Of a stretch of DNA of 64,000 nt, positions 35,899 through 47,418 are shown one piece after another; positions within the stretch are counted from its first letter, which is position 1; every line of letters begins with the position of its first letter. The notes beneath the pieces were generated by a model. It was given only the letters and a program-made list of their open reading frames with translations. It made no database searches and had not been told where the DNA came from. Where the stretch lies: positions 1,255,126-1,319,125 of the forward strand of contig MU001498.1 in the NCBI GenBank assembly GCA_010093485.1. The letters are read 5' to 3'. This DNA is from Karstenula rhodostoma CBS 690.94 (Eukaryota > Ascomycota > Dothideomycetes > Pleosporales > Didymosphaeriaceae). The position numbers were made by a program, and so were the translations under genes.

Positions 35899-37126
35899 AG
35901 TCTGGATTCTAATATAGGCCTATAGGACTATATAGTATACTTATAATAGGAGAGAGCTTTTTATCCTTCTTTAATACTTATTTTATATATTTTTATACTT
36001 TTTTAATTATTAGTGTAATACTAACTAATAGTTATTTAATACTAATTCTTCTTATTTATACTTACTAATATTTTTAACTTTTATCTATAACTTATAGCTT
36101 ATAGCTTATAGCTTAGTATATTACTCTATTACTATTACTATTACTATTAATACTATTTACCTATTATTATTATTAATATTACTTATCTATTATTACTATT
36201 AATATTACCTACTACTATTTTATATATCCTATAAAACTACTACTACCTACTTTATATTTATTAACTATATAGATTACTCTAACTTAATTATAATTACTTT
36301 TACTATAAAGTCTAGCTTCTTTTAACCCTTAAGAACTATTATAATTAGCTTTTATTACTTACTAGTAAAGTCCCTATTCCTAGTTAACTACTATAGAGGT
36401 AATCCTAGTAAGCTCTAGGTTAGTAATACTATATATATATATATATATATATAAGAAACTTACTAATAGACTCTATAATTATATAGTCTATAACTATAAC
36501 TTATAGTATTTATATACTAAGTTAATTATTATATTAATAGAGGTTAACTTACTAGATAATATATTAGATTTTATAATATATATAGTTAGATATATCTAGG
36601 TTACTAATAGACTTACTACTAGTATATACTATATTATATTTATTACTAAGGATTAGTTACTTATTATTATTAGCTATTTTAATAGAGATATAGTATAGGT
36701 CTCTTTTTATAAAAGCTAGCCTTTATATATAATACTATAAGTTATTTACTACTAGTAGGTAACCTCTCTTTTATATTCTTTTTTAAATTATAATATTATT
36801 AATATTTTATAATATTCTTAATATTTTATAACTTCTTTATAATTATATATTAAGTATTAGTAAATAAGGAGTATACTACCCTATTAGTATTATATAGTAT
36901 TATAGTATTATAGTATTACTATATTATATAATATATATAGGTAAGTTACTACTTAGTTAATTAAGTCTAGTACTATAAATATCCTTCTTTCTTTTTTATT
37001 ATAAATAGTACTATCCTTTAGAGCTATTTAATAGAACTATATAGTACTTCTAGATATTTCCTTATTACTAGGTAGTTATAATAGTAACTTTATATTAAAA
37101 AAAANNNNNNNNNNAAAAAAAAAAAA
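35899..37126 (+). mobile_element. N-family copy N6, full length, with assembly gap in its A tail
   Basis: This complete copy runs from the 5' hairpin (AGTCTGGATTCTAATATAGG, keeping a TG) to poly(A). The 12-bp repeat AACTTATATACT flanks it at 35887-35898 and 37127-37138, so both ends belong to one insertion even though 10 N lie in the tail. It sits inside module U. Confidence 0.95.
37105..37114. other. assembly gap (10 N) inside a poly(A) tail
   Basis: A run of A stands on both sides of the Ns. The target duplication of N6 brackets the gap, so little other than extra A residues is likely to be missing. Confidence 0.95.
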
Positions 37127-39159
37127 AACTTATATACTTAAAATAGTAGAAAATAAAATAAATATAAAAACTCTACTTTTAGCTTATTATTTTTTAACTT
37201 CTAGTACTAATTAGCTAAAGTTTTACTATACTAATTAGGTAAAAGATAAGTACTAAATAGCCTATAAATACTACTTTATAAAGAACTAAAAAGATTACTA
37301 TTTATTATATTTTTTTTTAGTACTTTTAACTTAATAAGTACTATTTAATTCTATTTAGTATATACTAACCTTTTTTAGATCTAATAGACTCTAGTTTAAT
37401 TTAGTAAAAAAGAATATACTTAAGTAAGTATATAAAGCCTATATCTAGCTTAATTAGGTAGTATTAGTTACTTCTATAATTAAGAAGCCCTTATATTATA
37501 AGAATATATAGGTTATAATTATAAATAATATAAATATTAACTTTTATAATATATTTTAGGTTTAGCTAACTATTATTTATAATAATAATAAGTATAAGAA
37601 TCTTTATAACTAGTATAAGTATTTATTAGATATCTAAAATTATACTTAGGCTAAGGAAGTCCTAATTAACTTACTAGCTAACTTAGCTAAATATACTTAA
37701 GTTACTATTAAAAAGAGTAATTATATTAAATACTTTTAACTTTATATTAGAGCTATATCCCTAGCTAATTATTATATATAATCTAGTATTACTAAGTATA
37801 AATAGAATTATTCTAATAATAAAGTATATTATAAAAAAAAAGTTTATAATATATACTATTTTTTTAGTATTAGTAACTCTTTAAAAAAGGTAATATATTC
37901 CTTTAGAATTAAAAAGTCTTAAATTAGACCTATTAGATACTAACTAGTATAGATTTTTAAAAAGATTTAATAAAATATACTAACTAATTTTAAAAAGTTT
38001 TACTAAGTTTTAACTAGTACTATTTAGCCTATTTAGAATCTATTAGTTTATATTCTAGTTACTTTACTATATTTTATAAAAGATATTTATAAAACTAAGT
38101 TAGAGACTAAGCTTAAAAAGGTTATAGATAGATATTCTTTAATTTATAAAAGTAATCCCTATACTTATATTATTAAAAAGAAGAAGTATTACTTTAATTC
38201 TTATAAATAGATTACTAAAGAGTTATTTAAGGAGTTAGATATATACTACTATACCTATTACTATTTTAAAATTAAATATAATATTATTTAGATAGAGCTA
38301 AATTAATATTTAGTATATACTAATATTATTAAGGCTAAGAAAATCCTTATTAATAAGGATTAGTATAAAAAGGTCTAATTAGCCCTACTTATTACTATTA
38401 GATTTTATTTAAGCCTAATAGCCTAAAGATAAATTAAGTATAATAAAGATATAATAGGTATATAATAGTTTCTTTAGTTAGTTCTTTTTTATAGTTTTTA
38501 TACTATTTTTTTTTAGTCTTTTACTATAATTTTTATAGAGATAATACCTATTCCTATATACTTAGCGCTAGTAAGAGTTATTTAATATAAAGTAGCTTAA
38601 ATTAGTCCTATTATTCTTCCTCTAGAGATAAATTATATAAATAAAACTAGTTATTCTATATCTCTTTATTCTCCTATAACTTATTCTTAATAGATAGGAA
38701 AATCTTATACTTAGAAATATTTTATAACTTATCCCCTACTAGAATACCTTTATTTAGTAAAGTATTATTTACTACTAAACTCCTAATAGAAAATATATAT
38801 AGAGTTTAAAAGAATAAAAAGGTAAATAGCCCTATTATAAATTATATATATTTATTTCTTAAGTAATATACTCTATTAGTACTAGAACTAATTAAAAATA
38901 GTTAATTTATATTAACTAAATCTAAATAGGGCTAAATAGAATTTTATTCTTATTTACCTCTTTTTTTTTTAGAAGTTATTCTTAACCTTAATTAGTTTAT
39001 AGTTTAATTATTAATATAGATCTTTTTAGAAAAACCTTTAATTTCTTTTAATACTTTTTTAATATATTACTACTTATTAAAATATTTAATTTTTAAGAGT
39101 TCTTTTTATTATTTTATCTTAACTATTTAATTAAAAATATTTTTATCTATTTACTCTTT

Positions 39160-40433
39160 TTTTTTTTTTTTTTTTTTTTAATATAAAGCTACTATTATAA
39201 CTATCTAGTAATAAGAAAAAATCTAAAAGTACTATATAGTTCTATTAAATAGCTCTAAAGGATAGTACTATTTATAATAAAAGAGAAAGAAGGGTACCTA
39301 TAGTACTAGACTTAATTAACTAAATATTAACCTACCTATATATATTATATAATATAGTAATACTATAATATTATAATACTATATAATACTAGTAGGGTAG
39401 TATACTCCTTATTTACTAATACCTAATATATAATTATAGAGAAGTTATAAAATATTAAGGATATTATAAAATATTAATAATATTATAATTTAAAAAACAA
39501 TATAAAAGAGAGATTACCTATTAGTAATAAATAATTTATAGTACTATATATAAAGGCTAGCTCTTATAGGAAGAGACCTATACTATATTCTATTCTATTA
39601 AAATAGCTAATAATAGTAAGTAACTAATCTTTAGTAATAAATATAACTTAATATATACTAGTAGTAAATCTATTAGTAATCTAGATATATCTAATTATAT
39701 ATATTATAAAATCTAATATATTATCTAGTAAGTTAACCTCTATTAGTATAATAATTAATCTAGTATATAAATACTATAAATTATAGCTATAAACTATATA
39801 ATTATAGAGTCTATTAGTAAGTTTCTTATATATATATATATATAGTATTACTAACGCGATATTACTAATATAATATTACTAACCTAGACTATATAGGAAT
39901 AATACTATAATAGTTAGCTAAGAATAAGGACTTTATATATAAGTAGTAAGAAATAATTATAATAGTTCTTAAAGGCTAAAAGGAGCTAGACTTTATAGTA
40001 AAGGTAATTATAATTAAATTAGAATAACTTATATAATTAATAAATATAGAATAAGTAATAGCTACCCTATAATAGTAGGTAAAGTAAGAAGTAGTAAGTA
40101 ATATTAATAATAATAATAGATAGGTAATAATAGATAGGTAGTATTAATAGTAATAGTAATAGTAATAGGGTAATATACTAAGCTATAAGCTATTAGTAAA
40201 AGTTAAGGATATTAGTAAGTATAAGTAAGTAGGAGAGTTAGTATTTAAATAACTATTAGTTAGTATTATACTAATAATTAAAAAAGTATAAAAATATATA
40301 AAAAAAAAGGTCTAAATTATATAAATAAAGGTCTAAAAGTAAGTAAATAAATATTAAAGAAAAATAAAAAGGTCTCTCTCTTATTATAAGTATACTATAT
40401 AGTTCTATAGGCCTGGATTAGAATCTAGGCTAG
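39160..40433 (-). mobile_element. N-family copy N7, full length, minus strand
   Basis: N7 runs from poly(T) (39157-39179) to the 5' hairpin ending at TAGCCTAGATTC (minus sense) near 40433. TACTCTTT occurs at 39152-39159 and 40434-40441. Gypsy-2 copy 1 has the uninterrupted site (ATTTACTCTTTATTACC, near 21160-21175), which proves insertion and gives the exact 5' end of the family. Confidence 0.95.
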
Positions 40434-40734
40434 TACTCTTTATTACCTATTAACTATTTAGTTAATATTATAGATATTATCTCTAAAATAGTATAAAGTA
40501 TTCTTAATTAGACCTTATAGGTATAAATTATCTATATAGAATTAGTATAGCTCTAATAAGGATAGATAAAATATAGAATAAACTTTACTAAGATATAATA
40601 GAATAATTTAATAAGTAAATAGTAGTAAACTAATATATTTCTTAATTACTTTAAATTCTAAAAATATTTAATTTAATTTTTTACTTAGCCTTCTTAACTT
40701 TATATACTAATTTAATACCTATACCTTATTACTT

Positions 40735-41020
40735 TTTTTTTTTTTTTTTTTTTTAATATAAAGCTACTATTATAACTACTTAGTAATAAGGAAATATCTA
40801 GAGGTAATATATAGATCTATTAAATAGCTCTAAAGGATAGTACTATTTATAATAAAAGAGAAAGAAGAAAGGACACCTATAGTACTAGGCTTAATTAACT
40901 AAGTATTAACCTACCTATATATATTATATAATATAGCGACACTATAATACTATAATACTATAACGCTATAATACTATATAATACTAGTAGGGTAGTATAC
41001 TCCTTATTCGCTAATACCTA
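40735..41020 (-). mobile_element. N-family copy N8, 5'-truncated, 14-bp target duplication
   Basis: N8 is a 286-bp 3' fragment with its T run at 40733-40754. ATACCTTATTACTT flanks it at 40721-40734 and 41021-41034, and the homologous gypsy-2 copy 1 site (near 21445-21465) is uninterrupted. CG and CA sites near 40873, 40938 and 40964 are kept. Confidence 0.95.
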
Positions 41021-42191
41021 ATACCTTATTACTTACTTTTAATTTTAACTTAAGCCTCTTTTTATTCTAAAAAGCTTTTTAGTATTTTTAAATAATTTCT
41101 AGCTTTTATTATATATTTATATAAATATAAAGAAACTTTAAAGTAATTATAAATTTTTTAGAACTTTTACTATTACCTAGTAGCTATTTAGGCTAATTAG
41201 GGTTAAATAGGTTATACCTAAAATAAACTTAATAGAGAGTATATTTAGTAAATATATATTTACTATTATTATATATAAATTTTACTAAAGAAATCTATAT
41301 AGCCTAATTATTCTACTTTAGAGAATAAAAAATTTAAAAATACTATTTTAGTATCTAGTTCTATTACTTAGTTTACCTATCTATTTATAGATAGAAGGCT
41401 AATATTAAAATATACTAAAAGTTTAAATAGTAGTAAAAAATATCTTAATACTTTAATTTTATTATTAAATATTTATTTAATAGTATAGTTTCTAGATTCT
41501 TATAAAGTCTAATAATTTTATAAATTAAAGCCTAAGCTAAATTAGTACTATTCTATTTTTTTCTTATAGGTATATAATAAGCTATCTTTAAAAAATAGTT
41601 AATAATAACTAAAATTATATTATATATAAGTCTAGTAAAGTAACTTAGAGGTAAATTAATAATAAAATATACTAAAGTATCTAGAAAATAGGCTATTATA
41701 ATAGCTTTTAATTATACTTATTTACTCTAAGGGTATTTTAAGCTATATAAGGTTAGACTACTTTAAGTAAAACTAATTTAGACTACTTTATATATACCTA
41801 TTTTTATTATTATTTAATAAGTCTAAACTTTTTACTTTAAGCTTTTTTTAATTCTTAAATAATAGAGATTTACCTAGAATTTTTTTATCTATTTTATAGA
41901 AGTATTAAATCTAAGCCTCTAGCTTTTATTTCTATTTTTAGTTACTATATATATAAGTAGTAACTACTAAGATAAGTATCTTATTAATATCTTATTTAGA
42001 TAATATCTTAGTAAGTAATTTAATAAAGACTTTATTATTCTTATACTTTAATTTTTAAGCTATAAGTATATAATCTAGGTAATAGAATAGCCTATCTACT
42101 AAATTAGTTAATCTAGTTTAATATATTATTATAAAATTATACTTAGAAAGGGTTAAAGAAAATTAAATATAATATACTATAAGTATTTTAG

Positions 42192-42415
42192 AACTCTCTA
42201 TTATTAGAATTCTTATATATTAGTGGGCACGCGCTAAGCCTATTTTAGCTAGCTTAGTACTATACCCTTTTTAGTTAGCCTATATATAGATACTAAGCGT
42301 ACTTTAGCTACTTTTTTAATCCCCCTTTATTTATATATTAGTAAAGTATAACGTGCCTTTTTATTCTACCTACTTTATTAAGTTACCCTACCTTATAGTA
42401 AATCTCTATAATATA
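42192..42415 (+). mobile_element. E-family copy E9, 12-bp target duplication
   Basis: E9 starts in the AACTCTCTATTATT block. TAAGTATTTTAG at 42180-42191 pairs with TAAGTATCTTAG at 42416-42427, a single C/T difference of RIP type. It interrupts gypsy-2 pol between linker and RNase H. Confidence 0.93.
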
Positions 42416-42594
42416 TAAGTATCTTAGTCTTTATAAACTATTATAGGTTATAGTAGTCTATTAGAATCTTAAAATATTAACCCTAGAAATACTAGTACTA
42501 ATATTTAACTACTTTTATAATTATAAATAGTTCTTTATTATATATATTATAATAATACTATACTATATTTAACTTTTATAAAAAGAAGTTAATA

Positions 42595-42842
42595 GACTAT
42601 TATTAATACCTTATTAACTCTCTATTATTAGATTTCTTATATATTAATAGGCACGTGCTAAGCCCGTTTTAACTAGCTTAGTACTATACCCTTTTTAGTT
42701 AGTCTATATATAGATACTAGGTAAGTCTTAGTTACTTTTTTAGTCCCCCTTTATTTATATATTAGTAAAGTATAACGTGCCTTTTTATCCCCCCTACTTT
42801 ATTAAGTTACCCTATCTTATAGTAAATCTCTATAATATAGTT
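42595..42842 (+). mobile_element. E-family copy E10
   Basis: This long copy includes the ATACCTTATTAACTCTC 5' block, GGCACGTGCTAAGCCCG, the core, and the 3' end ATCTCTATAATA. AGTTAATA occurs at 42587-42594 and 42843-42850. The exact 3' limit is uncertain by a few bases. Confidence 0.85.
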
Positions 42843-43177
42843 AGTTAATACTTAATATAATATAGGTATATATTACTATATATAGGTCTTAAAGGATATA
42901 ATTAAATTATTCTAGTTTTTTTATACTTATTTTCTTAAAGGGTTACTTTACTTTAATATAGTATCTTTAAAAGAGGATATATTTACTAGTAATATTAACC
43001 TTTAAATTATACTTATTAAATTAAGGTAATCTAAAGAAGATACTATATCTTATAATATTAGCTATTATAAAAAGTATTATCTATAGTTACTTATAGCCTT
43101 ATAAATTTATAAGGACTATTTTAAATATTATTATATTATATAGTTTTATTTTAGAGCTATTTACTACCTTTAATAGT
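42843..43177. other. unidentified AT-rich segment around N9
   Basis: Together with 43392-43549 this forms the host sequence of N9. No motif or homology to the other regions was found. It may be the continuation of gypsy-2 RNase H/RT, but the reading frame does not show it. Confidence 0.35.
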
Positions 43178-43189
43178 AACTTTATTAGA

Positions 43190-43379
43190 TTACGTAACGC
43201 GTGTAGGTAGATTAATACTTAATTAATTAAGTCTAGTACTATAGGTACCTTTCTCTCTTATTATAAATAGTACTATCCTTTAGAGCCTTTTAATAGATCT
43301 ATATAGTACCTCTAGATATTTCTTTATTACTAGATAGTAATAATAATAGCTTTATATTAAAAAAAATAAAAAAAAAAAA
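43190..43379 (+). mobile_element. N-family copy N9, short 3' fragment with target duplication
   Basis: N9 holds only the last 190 bp of the N family, ending in TTTATATTA and a mixed A tail. AACTTTATTAGA flanks it at 43178-43189 and 43380-43391. The 5' end keeps ACGTAACGCGTGT-type CG sites (43193-43205), one of the few CG clusters in the window. Confidence 0.93.
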
Positions 43380-43549
43380 AACTTTATTAGAGGTATAATA
43401 TTAGTTTTAAGCCTTATTACTACTTATAGTAATACTAGATTAAGTACTAATACTAAGTCTATAAGAGTATTAAGTAGTTCTTTATTAACTCTAGCCTTAA
43501 TAATTAATATTCCCTTAGGCTAGTTATATAACTAGTTAAATAGAGAGTT

Positions 43550-43815
43550 ATTCAATATTTTATTAACTCTCTATAGTTAGATTTCTTATATATTAGTAGA
43601 TATATACTAAATCTATTTCGGTTAGCCTCGCGCTAGTCCCGTTTTAGATAGCTTAGCGCTATACCCTTTTTAGTTAGCCTATATATAGATACTAGATATA
43701 TTTTAGCTATATTTTTAGTCCCCCTTTATTTATATATTAGTAAAGTATAATATACCTTTTTATCCCCCTTACTTTATTATATTATCCTACCTTATAGTAA
43801 ATCTCTATAATATAT
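43550..43815 (+). mobile_element. E-family copy E11 with internal insertion
   Basis: This is a long E copy that carries an extra stretch near 43614-43640 (TTCGGTTAGCCTCGCGCTAG), absent from the others, with four CG sites. The 3' end is ATCTCTATAATATA, running into N10, so its target duplication cannot be delimited. Confidence 0.8.
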
Positions 43816-44245
43816 ATATAATATTATAATACTATAATACTATAATATTATAATATTATATAATATTAGTAGAATAGTATACTTCTTATTTACTAATATC
43901 TAATATATAATTATAGAGAAGTTATAAAATATTAAAGATATTATATATTAATAATATTATAATTTAAAAAAAAAATTAAAAAGAGGTTATCTATTAGTAG
44001 TAAATAATTTATAGTACTATATATAAAGGCTAGCTTTTATAAAAAAAAACTTATACTAGAATATTCTATTCTATTAAAATAGCTAATAATAATAAGTAAT
44101 TAATTCTTAGTAATAAATATAATTTAGTATATACTAGTAATACTACTTCTACCCCTTTTATAAATCTAAATCTATTAAAAAACTTTTATAAAATTAAATA
44201 TATTTTCTAGTAAATTAATCTCTATTAATATAATAAGTAATCTTA
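43816..44245 (-). mobile_element. N-family fragment N10
   Basis: This minus-strand segment from the 3' half of the family lacks both ends. Its farther part (44140-44245) is more diverged than the rest, with TTCTACCCC replacing the family sequence. Confidence 0.75.
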
Positions 44246-44429
44246 TATTAGTATAGATAAAATAACTATCTAATAAAGGTTTAAAAATAATTAGAGATAT
44301 ATAAAAGTATATATTAGTTTAAAAAAATTCTAAGATAAATTACTATCTATAAGCCTTATATAAAAAGATAATAGAAAACTATAAAACTATAGAAAAAAAT
44401 AAACTAATATTTAATTTTAAAATAGAAGT
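44246..44429. other. short unidentified segment
   Basis: This AT-rich DNA between N10 and N11 shares nothing recognisable with the rest of the window. Its right end carries the left target repeat of N11. Confidence 0.4.
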
Positions 44430-44440
44430 TTTAATAATTT

Positions 44441-45771
44441 TTTTTTTTTTTTTTTTTTTAATATAAAGTTACTATTATAACTACCTAGTAATAAGGAAAT
44501 ATCTAGAGATACTATATAGTTCTATTAAATAACTCTAAAGAATAGTACTATTTATAATAAAAGAGAAAGAAGGGTACCTATAATACTAGACTTAATTAAC
44601 TAAGTAATAATCTATTTATATATATTATATAATATAGTAATACTATAATACTATAATACTATATAATACTAATAGAGTAGTATACTTCTTATTTACTAAT
44701 ACTTAATATATAATTATAGAGAAGTTATAAAATATTAATAATATTATAATTTAAAAAAAGAATATAAAAGAGAGGTTATCTATTAGTAATAAGTAACTTA
44801 TAGTATTATAGTGTATAGACACTAGATATACCTTAGCCGCTTTTTTAGTCCCCCTTTATTCGTGTACTGGTAAAGTATAACGCGCCTTTTTATCCCCCCT
44901 ACTTTATTAAGTTACCCTACCTTATAGTAAATCTTTATAATATATAGTATTATATATAAAGACTAGCTCTTATAAGAAGAAATTTATACTATATCCTACT
45001 CTATTAAAATAGCTAATAATAATAAATAACTAATTCTTAGTAATAAATATAATATAGTATATACTAGTAGTAAGTCTATTAGTAACCTAAATATATCTAA
45101 CTATATATATTATAAAATCTAATATATTATCTAATAAATTAACCTCTATTAGTATAATAATTAATCTAGTATATAAATACTATAAGTTATAGTTATAAAC
45201 TATATAATTATAGAGTCTATTAGTAAGTTTCTTATATATATATATATATATAGTATTACTAATCTAGGGTAGAACTACCTCTATAGTAGTTAACTAGGAA
45301 TAGGGACTTTACTAGTAAGTAGTAAAAGCTAATTATAATAGTTCTTAAAAATTAAAAGGAGCTAGACTTTATAGTAAAGGTAATCGCGATTAAATTAGAA
45401 TAACCTATATAGTTAATAAATATAGAGTAGGTAGTAGTAGCTTTATAAGATATATAAGGAAGTAATAGATAATATTAATAGTAATAATAGGTAGATAATA
45501 TTAATAGTAATAATAGATAGGTAGTATTAATAATAATAGTAATAGTAATAAGGTAAGCTATAAGCTATAAGCTATAAACTATAAATAAAAGTTAAAAATA
45601 TTAGTAAGTATAGATAAGGAGAGTTAGTATTAAATAACTATTAGTTAGTATTATACTAATAATTAAAAAAGTATAAAAATATATAAAATAAGTATTAAAA
45701 AAGAATAAAAAGCTCTTTCCTATTATAAGTATACTATATAGTCCTATAGGCCTAGATTAGAATCTAGGCTA
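44441..45771 (-). mobile_element. N-family copy N11, full length, with nested E12
   Basis: N11 runs from poly(T) (44437-44459) to the 5' hairpin near 45771. The repeat TTTAATAATTT flanks it at 44430-44440 and 45772-45782. Without E12 it measures about 1.19 kb. A CGCGA site near 45384-45388 is retained. The nesting shows that E12 inserted after N11. Confidence 0.93.
44811..44942 (+). mobile_element. E-family copy E12 inserted in N11
   Basis: E12 is a 5'-truncated 132-bp copy with several CG/TG sites kept (GCCGC, CGTGTACTGG). TATAGTATTATA flanks it at 44799-44810 and 44943-44954. Other N copies give the empty site (TATAGTACTATATATAAAGG). Confidence 0.95.
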
Positions 45772-45782
45772 TTTAATAATTT

Positions 45783-47035
45783 ATATTTATTTTATACTTA
45801 GATACTTCTAATAATAGATTTAGATATTACTAATAGAATTTAATTAATTAACTTTTTTAGTCCCTATATAAGTTATATAACTTTTAAATTTATTTTAAGA
45901 AATTAGAATTATTATAAAAAGTAGTTAAATAGACTACTAGAATTCTATTATTTATAAATTATAGTAGTCTAAGGGTCTAGTTTAGTTCTAAGATACCTAA
46001 AAAAGTATTAGAATATTCTAAATATCTAAACTAGTTCTAAATTATACCTATTACTATACTCTACTACTTCTTAATCCTTTAACTTAGTATATAAAATATA
46101 TTACTAATCTATATAAACTAAATTAGTATATTTATAATAAACCCTTATTACCTATAAAGATAAAAGAGGAAGTATATAGTAACTATATAAGAATTATAGT
46201 ATAGAAAAAAAAAGAATTTAAGAGAGTATAGTTAGTAGGGCTAAATAGGCTAGAACTACCTAATTATATTAAAGAGGTATTTTACCTAGTATTATACTAC
46301 TATTAAAGTAGTACTAAATTACCTACTAATCTCTAGAAAATAGTATTTTCTTTAAAAACCTAATTAATAAAAACCTATTATTACTATAAACTTTATTTTT
46401 TATATATAAATATTTTAAAGTATAATTAATAAATAGAAGTATTAGTTCTAATACCTAGCCTAATACTTATATATAAGCTTAGTACTAGATAAATAAAAAT
46501 AATATACTTTAGTAAAAACTAATTACCCTAGTAAGTTAGTAAATATACTAAATATTATACTTTATAATAGTAATATACTTAGTATAGATATAGGCTAGTA
46601 GTATACTTAAATTTAGTTAATAAATATAATAGAGCCTAATACTAGAACTAGTACTTATACTTAAAGAAATAAACTAAAAAGGCCTTAAAAGTTTCCTAAA
46701 GAGCTATAATAATACTAGACTAGAAATAAAAGCTATAAACTAGATTTTTATTAATAGTTTTAGAAAGAGTATAGTAGATAGAGTAGAAAATATTATAATT
46801 AATAATTACTTTTTTTACTAAATACTAAAATAGTAGTTTAAGGATAAGTAGGTTAGTATTTTTCTAGAACTAATAAATCTTATAAAAAGCTATAGCTAGA
46901 GAATATTAGTTTAATACTAGTCTAATACTAGTATTATACTTATTACTAAGTTTATAATAATAAGGCTTTTTAATACTACTAGTAGTTAGAGTAGATTACT
47001 AAGTATTAGTAAATAAACTAGAAGTAGTAGTTTTA
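45783..47035 (+). pseudogene. unidentified coding relic upstream of module F copy 2
   Basis: A plus-strand frame is interrupted only by TAG/TAA through about 46180-47030. It includes a LPNYIKEVFYLVLYYY segment and a Gln-, Lys- and Ser-rich second half. I recognise no domain. It has no second copy in the window; in particular it does not match the inverted-repeat arm that precedes F copy 1. It may be the 5' part of the same element as F or an unrelated neighbour. Confidence 0.4.
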
Positions 47036-47418
47036 TAAAAAATCTTAGTAGCTATTAAATAACTAAATAAACTAGCTATAATATATAAGTATAAAGCTAA
47101 TACTTAAAATTAATATTTAACTTATTTTAAGTCTTAGCCTTACTTTTACCTTTACTACTAATAGGGTATAAACTCTTAATCTTTCTATATAGTACTATAC
47201 TAGTAAACTTATAAAGATTATTTATAGGTAAAATTAATTAAAAAGGGTTAATAGTTTATAGTATTAAAATAAAGAAGAGAGAGGATAAAAAAGTAAAAAC
47301 TATAGTACTTATATAAATTATATAATAGACTTATTTAGTATACGCGTGTAATATAAGTAAAAGTAAACTAGAAAAAAATAAAAATAAAAAGTAATAAATT
47401 AAAAAAAAGCTCTATATT

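Larger units (their letters stand above)
34723..38466 (+). pseudogene. module U, copy 2: unidentified coding relic with nested E8 and N6
   Basis: Removing E8 (35156-35415) and N6 (35899-37126) leaves a continuous region of about 2.3 kb. Its right part (37560-38460) repeats 10160-11040. Plus-strand frames are interrupted by TAG/TAA only, and I cannot decide which is original. No known domain is recognisable. It ends at TATATAATAGTTTC beside minus-strand gypsy-2 pol, as in copy 1. It may be an extra ORF of the gypsy-2 element on the opposite strand, or an unrelated neighbour copied along with it. Confidence 0.5.
38478..42594 (-). pseudogene. Ty3/gypsy family 2 RNase H / integrase relic, copy 2
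   Basis: On the minus strand, after removing N7, N8 and E9, the region reads as gypsy pol from RNase H to the end. At 42594-42428 is an RNase H C-terminal part, at 42180-41900 the linker, and at about 41760-41640 a FIINLPLSYF-x-RLIYNIILVIINYF stretch in two parts (integrase DFI-x-GLP-S...ILVVVDRFSKM). At 41404-41359 is the AFYL-x-IDR-x-T block (AFHPQ-x-DGQTE). A basic tail ends near 38478. It duplicates 20480-22060 and extends it upstream. The catalytic VVD aspartate is now Asn. Confidence 0.82.
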
